Assembly: GCA_033391075.1 (NCBI GenBank)
Contig: JAWPMV010000001.1
Coordinates: 1 to 64,000 of the forward strand
Source: Bacteroidia bacterium
GTDB lineage: Bacteria; Bacteroidota; Bacteroidia; J057
Direction: 5' to 3'
DNA: 64,000 nucleotides
Shown: positions 36,723 to 44,938 of the stretch, in pieces
Layout: each line of letters begins with the position of its first letter
How positions within the stretch are numbered: position 1 is the first letter of the stretch
Notes under the pieces: model-generated
What the model was told of the DNA's origin: nothing
The model's database searches: none
What the model saw: the letters and a program-made list of their open reading frames with translations, nothing else
Translations under genes and position numbers: made by a program

Positions 36723-37370
36723 ATGAAAAGCCTCAAAATTTTATTGCTAACTATCCTGAGTTTCTCTTTTATTCAAACTCAGGCGCAAATCAGAATCGGA
36801 CTTAAGGGAGGAGTAACACGTGCCTGGCAGGACTATGGCCCTGTCTCTGTTCCAGATGGTGCCGAAACCCATGTCATGGGCATGAATGTAACTGCTACAG
36901 CCTATTATTCACTTGGAAAGCACATCAGTATTGGTATTGAACCTGGTTTCGCAGAAAGGGGAGCTGCCTGTATCCCGGGCTTCATCATCTTCGATGGGGA
37001 TACCAAATTCTTCCTGGATTATGTACAAGCACCTGTAATGGCCATGGGAAGATTGCCGCTGCTCAATGAGCGCATTGAAGTCTTTGGGAAATTAGGATAT
37101 GGGGCTTCCTTTCTGGTCGGTGGGCAGCAAGAAGATACGCCCAACAATGACGAACCCATTACCCGCACCGACATCGAACTCGGAGAGAACTCCATCCTGA
37201 ATCGCTGGGACCATGGAGCTTATGGAGGATTGGGGATCGGATTGAATCTGGGTAAGACGCAAATTTTTGTGGAAGGTGATTTGTATGCAGGATTCAGAGA
37301 TGCTGAACGTGCCAATTTCTCTCAGAATCGAAGTATATCTGTGAATTTGGGAGTGAGTAGGGAGCTTTGA
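36723..37370 (+). CDS. Outer-membrane beta-barrel protein
   Basis: The 215-residue protein has a signal peptide (1-21, ending TQAQ) and alternating amphipathic strands, beginning IRIGLKGGVTRAWQDYG and ending SISVNLGVSREL, as in small eight- to ten-stranded barrels of the OMP_b-brl type. Glycine-rich turns such as GAYGGLGIGLNLGKTQIFVEG support this. Its function is unknown. Its stop codon abuts the composite repeat region at 37369. Confidence 0.8.
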   Translation: MKSLKILLLTILSFSFIQTQAQIRIGLKGGVTRAWQDYGPVSVPDGAETHVMGMNVTATAYYSLGKHISIGIEPGFAERGAACIPGFIIFDGDTKFFLDYVQAPVMAMGRLPLLNERIEVFGKLGYGASFLVGGQQEDTPNNDEPITRTDIELGENSILNRWDHGAYGGLGIGLNLGKTQIFVEGDLYAGFRDAERANFSQNRSISVNLGVSREL

Positions 37371-37862
37371 CCCTTCCGCTACAGCCCCGTTTCCTCAAGA
37401 AGGAAACGACCCACATTTGGCATTCTTACAATTCTAATACTGGCCATCAGTGCACTCCTTTGTTCTGTATGAACAAGTGAGTTTGTGTTTCATAAATTAT
37501 ACTACCGCAGGTCATCTCGAAGTTTGAAGGTGTGAGGGCTTGAGTGCTGAGAGATCATGTATTATTTGATCTATCCAAAATACAAGGTCTCTCGGCGCAC
37601 GGGAGCCTATCGAAATCCAAGCCTCGAGATGACACGCAAACCGAAGGTGTCACCCTGACCTAAGTGGAAGGGCCTCAAATACTTGCCCACGGCCTTGCCA
37701 AATCTTATAATGATAGGATTGTTTGGGCACTTGATTGAGATCCTTCGACAGTGCTCGGGAAGACAAATCTTATCCTCGAGATGACAAGGCTTTTAAATGG
37801 CATCGCGCGCACTCCATTGTTCCGAAGGTCAAGGGAGTGTGGGCCTGAGGCGGTGGGTTCTC
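37369..37862. repeat. Composite intergenic repeat region, copy A
   Basis: The 498-bp gap between two convergent genes is repeat-derived. The left end GACCCTTCCGCTACAGCCCCG...TTTCCTCAAG recurs at 58520-58551, and the right end (37795-37862, AAATGGC...GCGCGCACTCC...GGGAGTGTGGGCCTGAGG) recurs at 58601-58668. Between them lie words such as CTCGAGATGAC (about 37623 and 37775), GGTCATCTCGA (about 37511) and CACCCTGACC, resembling intergenic repeats I recall from many bacterial genomes. No gene is visible. Confidence 0.75.
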
Positions 37863-37868
37863 GGTGGG

Positions 37869-40800
37869 TCACGCCTCCGGATTCAACCCACTCTCCACTC
37901 TATCCAGAAAATCTAATAGAGCTTCCGAATAGCGATTGATTGCCCTGATTTGAGCCTTTTCATCTATCACGCCTTTCTTGGATTGGCTTTGGGTGCGTTG
38001 GTAGCGGTTCCAAAGGAGAACAAGATCGGTATCAAAACGAATCTGATCGGTTTTCTCCAGAAGTTCTCGCGTACTGTCAAAGGCTCCATGCAAATCCCCC
38101 TCAGCAATCATTTCTCGGATGTAGTTAATCTGATCTTGCATTGCCAGCTGTTCTTCATAGGAGCTTTCGGCTACCTTTTCCATTCCTTCACCCACTAAAT
38201 CCGCATATTCAGATACGTCCCTTTGTTCCAGAAATTTGGCAAGGTCATGAAGATTCTGCTTTAGACTACCTGCCTCTGAAATGTCAACCAGGGTAAGAGA
38301 AAAACGGCTGAATAAAAGTTCTTCTATTTCCTTGACAGAGGTGAGTCTTTGCTCTAATGCTTCCAGAATTCTCCTGTATTGGGTATCTGGCAGAAGCATC
38401 TGGTGGATCTGATACAGAAATTCTTCTAAGTCTTTGCTGGACAATTTTTGGGATTGGAGCTCCCGTTGGTTTTTATCAAAATCAATCGCCCTGTAAGGCC
38501 TGGGGATAAAATTCCGGGGAATTCCCTGCTCTTCTTCTGAGTCGCTTATATCTAATGGAATTAAAAAATTATTGCCAGATTTAGGATTGGTTCTCGCCCG
38601 GCAAATATAAGATTGGATATTGAGTGCAATCCGATCCTTAAGACCGGTCGATTCATATTTTCTGGACCGATCCAGTACATTCTCGGAAAATTCATACTTC
38701 CCTTCACACTCATAGAATTGGGCTTCCAATAAAGCTTCTTTGGTCCCATAGACACCTGCCCCCATAATTCTTCCTATTCGGTCCTTATATACATCAAGCT
38801 TTTCAAGTCTCAAGGCACTCTTTGCCTCATAATACCAAAGGGAACTAGGATCCAGGCGCTTGGGATAACGCTGGAATATCCGTTCGATTTCCTCTAGTGA
38901 ATCTCCATGCCCCTCTTTGAATACCTCTTCAACCAGATTTATGAGATAGGGTTCTAATGAAGCCGCAGATGCATTTTTCAAGACCTCATCATCAACCGTA
39001 ATATTCAATTTATTTGCCAATAGAATATAGGCATTTAGGGGTAATTCAGTCAGAGAGTTTTCGATGAAAGGTCTGATTTTATCTGAATAAAGTTCCTCGA
39101 TTATAGCCGGATCATCCCCTCTTTTTAGTCGATGGTACAGATACTCTGCTTGATCTTGCGGAGCAGTTTTATCCTGATAAAATGCGATGGCATTCTCATG
39201 AATTTCCTGAGATTTGACTTCCTTATCCTGAATGATCAGATCATAGAGTGCGATTCGCAAGTCCTGCCGGAAACTCAGACTGCCATGCGATTCGGTAATG
39301 AGGAAAGATTCCTGTTGGAGGTCCTGATAAAGTTGCCAAGCATCGGCTGCATCAATTTTTCCTAAGCCACAAGGTTCTGCCAGGACATGTTGTATGACAT
39401 CCGAAGATATTTTTCTCACCAATAATCCCGGAACAGCCAATTGTCGTACTCGATCATTATGGATATGGTCGAGGTTTCTCCGGACCAAATGTTCCTGTAT
39501 TCTACCTTCGTCTATTTTGTCGAATAGTTCCTTTCCATTCAATTTAGCGATGGATTTACCTTGTGCCTTGGCTTCTTGCTTTACTACCTGAGCAGCCAGC
39601 TGTATTGTCAGGGGATTGCCTCCGATGCGATCGGCTATTTCCTCTACCAGGTCCCGATTATTTATTTCTAATGCTTCCAGATAGGCCATCGTAGAGGCCT
39701 TGTCGAAGGAGGTAAGAACCATACGTTCGAAATTCCCATAAGCGCTAACCATATCCGATCGGCCAATGATTATAGGGCGAAAAGAAGAAATGACCCCGCT
39801 TACTTCCCGAAGAAATTCAAAGAGATTATTGAGGTCCGTAATGGTGGCTCTGTACTGAGCTTCTTCAAATGAATCGAGGATCCAAAGTACGGGCCGTGAA
39901 ATCTTCTCAAGATCATATCGGAATCTATCCAGATATTGACTGGTGATGGAGTCGTAAATGAGATTGCGCGAACCTACATTGGACTTGGACATCTGCTCAA
40001 TGTCCACGTATTTGCTCTGTCGATCGCTTCTCAAATAGGTCTGGATATCATGCCGCATATCTGTGAAGAGCTCTGACAATTCTGGGAACTGGACTTTCAA
40101 CTGGCGTAAGCCTTCCGAAACCAGTTGCAGAGGTTCTGAAATGGACAGTCCCGGTCTGTCAAAGTCGAGGTAAATAAAAGGAACTTTATTAGCCTTATCC
40201 TCTTCCACAAAATCCAGGATAAATTTGGCTAGCAGAGTCGATTTCCCAATACCACCTATGCCGGAGATCAATAGAGGATCTGTCTGGCCAGTCTTGCTTA
40301 CGTATGTTCTGATTTGATCCAGTTCTTTTGTTCGGCCTTGAAAATTTTCGGTCAGCGTGCTAAAAGGACGTAGGAGACTGTCTCTTTTGATGAGGGCATT
40401 AATTGCTTCTTTATCTGGTAAATCATAGGAAGTTTTGGAAAACCAATCCACAAAACGAAGAGCCAATACCAGTTCTTTTGAAGTCAAGGGAGTCAGATCA
40501 AGTGTTTTTTCAGCTAATACCTTCTCATAGAAAATCTGCGATTCCCCTTTCTCAATCCCTTTCATCTTCATCAAATGAACTTTTATCTGATCTTCCTCCT
40601 CCATATCCCTCAGGATTTCTTTGCGTTCATAATCCTTTAGGCTATAAAGATCTGCTTGGCCGTGAAAGACGCTATATTCCAGTAGTATTTCCCGATCCTC
40701 CTCACTCAGTTTATCTCCCATGACTTGTCCATACATACGGTGGAAATCCTTTAAGCCAAAAGAGATCAAAAGTGCCGCCAGTCGCATGAAGGGATATTCG

Positions 40801-40874
40801 CTCAATGCCTTTTCTTCCTCATCCAGAATTGACTGGTTGAGCAGATCGAAGTTTATTTTTTTCTTTTCAGACAT
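37869..40874 (-). CDS. STAND-class NTPase with helical sensor region
   Basis: The 1001-residue protein has a helical N-terminal domain (1-175), then a STAND NTPase module: FQGRTKELDQI at 178-188, Walker A GIGGIGKS at 205-212, Walker B RPVLWILDSFEE with D334, a sensor Arg in IIIGRSD (R372) and a GGNPLTIQLA winged-helix-entry motif at 418-427. Residues from about 560 on are predicted helical, TPR-like, and probably form the ligand-sensing superhelix. It is the third gene of an operon with the iSTAND-like and EAD1-trypsin genes, 5 bp after the former. STAND proteins act as NTP-gated switches in immune or programmed-death systems; the trigger here is unknown. Confidence 0.88.
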   Translation of the reverse strand: MSEKKKINFDLLNQSILDEEEKALSEYPFMRLAALLISFGLKDFHRMYGQVMGDKLSEEDREILLEYSVFHGQADLYSLKDYERKEILRDMEEEDQIKVHLMKMKGIEKGESQIFYEKVLAEKTLDLTPLTSKELVLALRFVDWFSKTSYDLPDKEAINALIKRDSLLRPFSTLTENFQGRTKELDQIRTYVSKTGQTDPLLISGIGGIGKSTLLAKFILDFVEEDKANKVPFIYLDFDRPGLSISEPLQLVSEGLRQLKVQFPELSELFTDMRHDIQTYLRSDRQSKYVDIEQMSKSNVGSRNLIYDSITSQYLDRFRYDLEKISRPVLWILDSFEEAQYRATITDLNNLFEFLREVSGVISSFRPIIIGRSDMVSAYGNFERMVLTSFDKASTMAYLEALEINNRDLVEEIADRIGGNPLTIQLAAQVVKQEAKAQGKSIAKLNGKELFDKIDEGRIQEHLVRRNLDHIHNDRVRQLAVPGLLVRKISSDVIQHVLAEPCGLGKIDAADAWQLYQDLQQESFLITESHGSLSFRQDLRIALYDLIIQDKEVKSQEIHENAIAFYQDKTAPQDQAEYLYHRLKRGDDPAIIEELYSDKIRPFIENSLTELPLNAYILLANKLNITVDDEVLKNASAASLEPYLINLVEEVFKEGHGDSLEEIERIFQRYPKRLDPSSLWYYEAKSALRLEKLDVYKDRIGRIMGAGVYGTKEALLEAQFYECEGKYEFSENVLDRSRKYESTGLKDRIALNIQSYICRARTNPKSGNNFLIPLDISDSEEEQGIPRNFIPRPYRAIDFDKNQRELQSQKLSSKDLEEFLYQIHQMLLPDTQYRRILEALEQRLTSVKEIEELLFSRFSLTLVDISEAGSLKQNLHDLAKFLEQRDVSEYADLVGEGMEKVAESSYEEQLAMQDQINYIREMIAEGDLHGAFDSTRELLEKTDQIRFDTDLVLLWNRYQRTQSQSKKGVIDEKAQIRAINRYSEALLDFLDRVESGLNPEA

Positions 40875-40879
40875 AAGAC

Positions 40880-42028
40880 TTAAAAATCACCAGCCATTAC
40901 CAATTGTCTTTTCAATTTTTTGTACCAGCGTTTGGCCTTTTTTCCAATAGGCTCAACATTGGGATTTTCGTTGAAATCCTGGTCCTTAAATATCTCCATG
41001 CCTTTGTCGATAAATTGCTCGCTTGCCTTGAGTTCATCTGGAAGCACATCCGCAAATTTAGCAGAGAGAAAAACATGAATCTTTTCGAAAAACTTTTCAA
41101 TATGCTCTTTTGAGAAGGATTCCATGATGTTTTCAGCATAGGGGATGTCCGAATCGTCGAGTAGATCCAGGCCCCGTTCTGTATAGCCTGCAAAAATGAG
41201 GTAGCCCGGTGCATTTTGGAGGGTCAGCAGAGAAGCCAGGCCTGTGAGGAAGTCGTAGGTTTCATCTGCTACGGTATCTTTAAAATGATCGAGGAAAAAT
41301 AATTGCGCCTGCTCGGATTTCTCCAGATGCACTTTGAGGTTAGTGAGGAAAGACTGGTACTTAAAGTCCTTGCCCAGGCTGGTATCCAGATTTTTGTAGC
41401 GATCTTCCATATCCAGGTTAATCGCCAGATGCTTGGCGATATGGACGGATTGCACCAATTCATCTGTCTTGTTTTCGAGATCAAAGCGTAGGTCAATGCC
41501 TACGAATCGAAATAGTTTGGTCGAATCTGCCAGTTCGCTGAAGTAATTTTTTAAATAAGAGGTACCTGTCCGGCTCTTTCCATTCACGAGTAGAAGTTTA
41601 GGGACGAGTGGATCTCCATGGAACATCAGGTAGAAATACTTTTTAGTTTCCTTTCTACCAATAAAGGGTAGGTTTTTGGCATCTGCAAAGTCAAAAAGTT
41701 CCTTATTATATCTCAGCAAACCGGCAGTATCTCTGCTCACCAATTCTTCCAGTTTCTGGTGGAAACTACTCACCTGTACATTCCCTTGAAAAGCCTGGCA
41801 ATATTGCTCAATGAAGTAAAAGATGCTTCCACGTACATTGAGTTGCTTGATAAAGTTGAAGCGGATGTCATTAAAAACGGCCATATCCGTACTCACATCA
41901 CCCCAGCCTATTTGCAATTGGGCATTATCCATTTGCCCGATCAGGGCAATGAATTCCGCCGGCAAACTGTGGGTCGCTTCCAGGCAAGATTTCAGTTCGA
42001 GGAGTAAATCGTGTGATAAATTTGCCAT
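40880..42028 (-). CDS. Adaptor protein with N-terminal EAD-like domain and inactive-STAND-like domain
   Basis: The 382-residue protein has a small helical N-terminal domain (1-95) comparable in size and position to effector-associated domains, then a P-loop-like module beginning PFIGRKETKKYFYLMFHGD. The Walker A region reads NGKSRTGTSYL (149-159): the invariant Lys of GxxxxGK is Thr155-like, so nucleotide binding is probably lost. A Walker-B-like strand (AQLFFLDHFKD) remains. This fits the inactive STAND (iSTAND) class described in NTP-dependent conflict systems. Its ATG overlaps the TGA of the trypsin-like gene (TGATG), implying fixed stoichiometry. A bridging role between protease and NTPase is inferred. 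Confidence 0.7.
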   Translation of the reverse strand: MANLSHDLLLELKSCLEATHSLPAEFIALIGQMDNAQLQIGWGDVSTDMAVFNDIRFNFIKQLNVRGSIFYFIEQYCQAFQGNVQVSSFHQKLEELVSRDTAGLLRYNKELFDFADAKNLPFIGRKETKKYFYLMFHGDPLVPKLLLVNGKSRTGTSYLKNYFSELADSTKLFRFVGIDLRFDLENKTDELVQSVHIAKHLAINLDMEDRYKNLDTSLGKDFKYQSFLTNLKVHLEKSEQAQLFFLDHFKDTVADETYDFLTGLASLLTLQNAPGYLIFAGYTERGLDLLDDSDIPYAENIMESFSKEHIEKFFEKIHVFLSAKFADVLPDELKASEQFIDKGMEIFKDQDFNENPNVEPIGKKAKRWYKKLKRQLVMAGDF

Positions 42029-43146
42029 CAGGAGGAGCTTAGGTCAATATTTTTTGTTTTCAGGTCTGCTATGATCTTCTGGGCAACTATGCCCTGGTTA
42101 TACACGGGGTTCCAACTGGGATCACCCATATTGTGCAAGGCTACCCATTCGTATTTTTCATTGAAACAAGGAGAACCAGATGAACCTCCCTTGGTATTTA
42201 CTTTATATCTCAATCTCATTTTATTCTGATCAGTTCCTTCACTTTTGCTGAATCCAAAGGCGATCTTTTGTGGACTCCCTTTAGGATGCTGTACAATGAT
42301 GACATGCCCACCTTGAGGCAGAGCCGGATCATTAGAAGGAACGGGAATCCACCCTCTTTTTGCAGGACTCATAGGCGTACCTCCGGCCTGAGGTCCAAAA
42401 GGCTCATTGCCAATAGGTCTTTCCAATTTCATCAGAGCATAGTCCAGTTCATCCTCCGGCCAGTTCACCTGTAAATTATCCGAACCGCTCACATCCAGTT
42501 GCCCATACGGACTGAAGGCTAAAATAGGATCACTGCCAGCTGGATGTACTTCTGTTCCCTGATGAATCGTGGAGCCATCAGGCAGCACTTTATAATCAAA
42601 AACACAATTGACACTTTTTACTTTGGCAGGTTCTTCAATGAAGGATTGTAGGACATGATAATTGGTCAGGATAAGATCGGGCCCTACCAAAAAACCCGTA
42701 CCCCAGGATCGGCCGATTTCCTTTTCTACTTCAATCCGACATACACAGCGTTCTATTCGTCCCAATTCCTTTAGCATGACAGCCAAATCCAGAAAAGGAT
42801 TATCGTTGACCATCTCCTCCAGGGCATTGAGGTCAGCCACCGCATGCTCTTCTTTCTCCTGATACATCCCACTTCCGATCCCCAGACTAAAAGCAAGCTT
42901 TAGTACTTCTTCATGTTCGGGATGCTCAGCCAGGAAAGCATTGATCAATTCTCCCTGCCATCCTCGTTGATTGGCTGCCTTGATAAACTCAAAAAGCTGA
43001 ACATTGAAGGGGGAAAGAGGAGAAACGAAATTTAGAAATCCCTTGTCAATTCGAATCTCAGTAAAAGGTCGAATCGTCATGATATCATAATGCGCTTCAA
43101 GGGCAGTCCGTAGTATGCCTATCTCAGGGCCGGTTAATTGTCTCAC
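42028..43146 (-). CDS. EAD1-trypsin-like serine protease effector (GTG start)
   Basis: The 372-residue protein has no signal peptide. Residues 1-90 match the EAD1 pattern: an amphipathic start, then FNVQLFEFIKAANQRGW and ELINAFLAEHPEHEEVLKLA. From about 135 a chymotrypsin-fold protease follows, with His164 (ILTNYHV), Asp235 (ELDYALMKL) and Ser323 in GGSSGSP, so the triad is intact. The start is GTG at 43146, since the next Met would cut into EAD1. It is the first gene of the operon. By analogy with EAD-linked effectors, the EAD tethers the protease to a partner bearing the same kind of domain. Confidence 0.85.
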   Translation of the reverse strand: MRQLTGPEIGILRTALEAHYDIMTIRPFTEIRIDKGFLNFVSPLSPFNVQLFEFIKAANQRGWQGELINAFLAEHPEHEEVLKLAFSLGIGSGMYQEKEEHAVADLNALEEMVNDNPFLDLAVMLKELGRIERCVCRIEVEKEIGRSWGTGFLVGPDLILTNYHVLQSFIEEPAKVKSVNCVFDYKVLPDGSTIHQGTEVHPAGSDPILAFSPYGQLDVSGSDNLQVNWPEDELDYALMKLERPIGNEPFGPQAGGTPMSPAKRGWIPVPSNDPALPQGGHVIIVQHPKGSPQKIAFGFSKSEGTDQNKMRLRYKVNTKGGSSGSPCFNEKYEWVALHNMGDPSWNPVYNQGIVAQKIIADLKTKNIDLSSS

Positions 43147-43360
43147 GCTGTGTTTTTCTTTAAGTGCGTATTTCCTATCTATTGTTCAAGGATCATTCCA
43201 TTTGAGTCCCTTTGTCAAGATACAAATGCATCTAGACATGATTGAGACGAATCAAGTATAGGGAAGCTAATGATTTTGAACCCCATAGGGAGGATGGGGA
43301 TTAGCTTCAATTTGTCATAAAATCAGGAATAAGTCAATATTTGGGTCATCGTATTTATGC

Positions 43361-43395
43361 AAAAAAGCCGCTTCCCGAACGAGAAGCGACTTTTT
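43361..43395 (-). terminator. Rho-independent terminator after the SDR gene
   Basis: AAAAAAGCCGCTTC at 43361-43374 pairs with GAAGCGACTTTTT at 43383-43395. Read on the minus strand, it ends in a T-run 17 bp after the SDR stop codon. Confidence 0.88.
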
Positions 43396-43411
43396 AAGTC
43401 TAGGCTAAAGG

Positions 43412-44149
43412 CTACAAACTATTGATCTTTTTAAAGGCAAAAGCTGGTGCCAGGCGAGAAAGCATGTACAAAAGCTTCACACCCGCGATCTTAACTTCGG
43501 CTTTATCTTTTTCGAGGCCCTTGATCATTTCTTCAACCGCTTTCTCTACCGAAATTGCAATTTTGGGAGGATTTCCTTTATGCCAGGGGGTATCTACTGC
43601 GGGGAAGAGGACTTCATAAACTTTGGTAGGGTGATCTTTCAGATGTTCGCGAAGGACCTGGGTAAAGGCATGCAAGGCCGATTTGGTTGAATTGTAAAAG
43701 GGATAATCGACCCGGGGAGTATAAACGAGGCCAGTCGTTTCATTGATGATGGCAGGATCAGGATTTTTCTCAAGAACGGGAAGCAAAAGTTTGATTAGGT
43801 GAATGGGACCAAAGAAATTTATCGCAAATTCTTTATCGGCCATTTCGAGTATGTTTTCCTCTTCATAGAAATTTGCCATATGGACGATGGCTGCATTGTT
43901 GATGAGGATATTGAGGTCCGGGTGATAGAGTTTTATCCAGTCGCGGAGCTTTTTACAGTCTTCTTTTTGAGAAATGTCGCAGGCGAAATACTGTAAATCA
44001 GGAATTTTTACGTTTGCCGCTTTCAATTTTTCTACTGACCGACCGCATATAATGACCTTATTTCCTTTTTCAATTAAACGGCTTGCCAGTTCGAGCCCTA
44101 TTCCGGAACTTCCGCCTGTGATCAGTATTCTTTGATTATTGAGCTTCAT
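43412..44149 (-). CDS. Short-chain dehydrogenase/reductase
   Basis: The ATG at 44149 puts the Rossmann motif at the N-terminus (MKLNNQRILITGGSSGIG), giving 245 residues; the frame is open to 44209. The NNA motif (ILINNAAIVH) and the YxxxK pair in PFYNSTKSA are present. The catalytic Ser, 13 residues before the Tyr, is replaced by Thr (ETTGLVY). It resembles the DltE-like subgroup. Cofactor specificity is not certain: CGRS after the second strand suggests NADP(H). It lies downstream of the Crp-like gene, separated by a repeat. Confidence 0.85.
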   Translation of the reverse strand: MKLNNQRILITGGSSGIGLELASRLIEKGNKVIICGRSVEKLKAANVKIPDLQYFACDISQKEDCKKLRDWIKLYHPDLNILINNAAIVHMANFYEEENILEMADKEFAINFFGPIHLIKLLLPVLEKNPDPAIINETTGLVYTPRVDYPFYNSTKSALHAFTQVLREHLKDHPTKVYEVLFPAVDTPWHKGNPPKIAISVEKAVEEMIKGLEKDKAEVKIAGVKLLYMLSRLAPAFAFKKINSL

Positions 44150-44227
44150 AATTTTCTTGCTAAATATTTGATTTGAGTCAAAGGTATTTAGCCTGGAAGG
44201 GAGAGTCATTGATGTATGTTAAGTGAG

Positions 44228-44345
44228 AGTTTTTCCACTTTTTTACGGAAAAAAGTGGAGCAAAAACCGTCAAAATTCTAAATCCAACTCTCAAATCCAC
44301 CCCTCTCACCGAATTTTGAGGGCCAGCGCCGCCTGGATGTTGGCT
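44228..44345. repeat. Hairpin-type intergenic repeat, copy 1
   Basis: A perfect 11-bp hairpin TCCACTTTTTT-ACGG-AAAAAAGTGGA (44234-44259), followed by GCAAAAACCGTC and, further right, a CCAGCGCCGCCTGG segment. The same order of elements (T-rich arm, A-rich arm, GGAG, CAAAAA, CAGCGCC) is found at 48371-48470. Confidence 0.6.
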
Positions 44346-44352
44346 TTTATGT

Positions 44353-44928
44353 TTAAATCCCGTTCATGTTTTTCCTGATCCGACTAAGAGATTCGGGAGA
44401 AATGCCGAGGTAGGAGGCGATGATGCTTTGTTTGATGCGTTTGTCCATGTCTGGGAATTCCTGGAGGAAGATACGGTAGCGTTGCTCAGCATCGAGAAGT
44501 AGGAGTTCGCGTTCCCGTTTTTCTTTGACCATAAAGCCTTTTTGCACCAGGGCCAATAGAAACTGCGTCCATGCCGGGTGGCCCTTTTGTAGTCCTTGCC
44601 ATCCTTCAAAATCGAAACTTAGGATCTCAGATGATTCCAGGGCTTCTATGTAAAAATAGGAAGGGATTTTCTGGATCATGGAGGAATAGGAACTCAGGAT
44701 GCTATGTTCGGTGAAGAGGCTTTTGGTAAATTCTTTCCCCTCTGCATTGATATAGACATAGCGAAATAGGCCGGATTGGATGAAGGCAATTTTTCTGGGA
44801 ATCTCTCCGGCTCTGATGAAATATTCCCCCACAGCTAATTCTTGCCGGACTCTCATATCCAGAAATTTTTCGATTTCCTGATCGGGTAGGGGAGCTGCAG
44901 ATCTTAATATTTGGCTGAAAGCATCCAT
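44353..44928 (-). CDS. Crp/Fnr-family transcriptional regulator
   Basis: The 191-residue protein has a cyclic-nucleotide-binding-like beta-roll (about 12-115; FIRAGEIPRKIAFIQSGLFRYV) and a compact HTH near the C-terminus (IIASYLGISPESLSRIRKNM). The phosphate-binding cassette residues of true Crp are not obvious, and no Cys cluster for an Fe-S centre is seen, so the ligand is unknown. It follows the glycosyltransferase gene by 10 bp, so they share an operon. Confidence 0.88.
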   Translation of the reverse strand: MDAFSQILRSAAPLPDQEIEKFLDMRVRQELAVGEYFIRAGEIPRKIAFIQSGLFRYVYINAEGKEFTKSLFTEHSILSSYSSMIQKIPSYFYIEALESSEILSFDFEGWQGLQKGHPAWTQFLLALVQKGFMVKEKRERELLLLDAEQRYRIFLQEFPDMDKRIKQSIIASYLGISPESLSRIRKNMNGI

Positions 44929-44938
44929 AAAAACCAGC

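Noticed and set aside
37369..37862. CRISPR array or transposon remnant in the 37.4-37.9 kb repeat
   Set aside because: The repeated words are not evenly spaced, there are no unique spacers of equal size, and no transposase fragment is readable.
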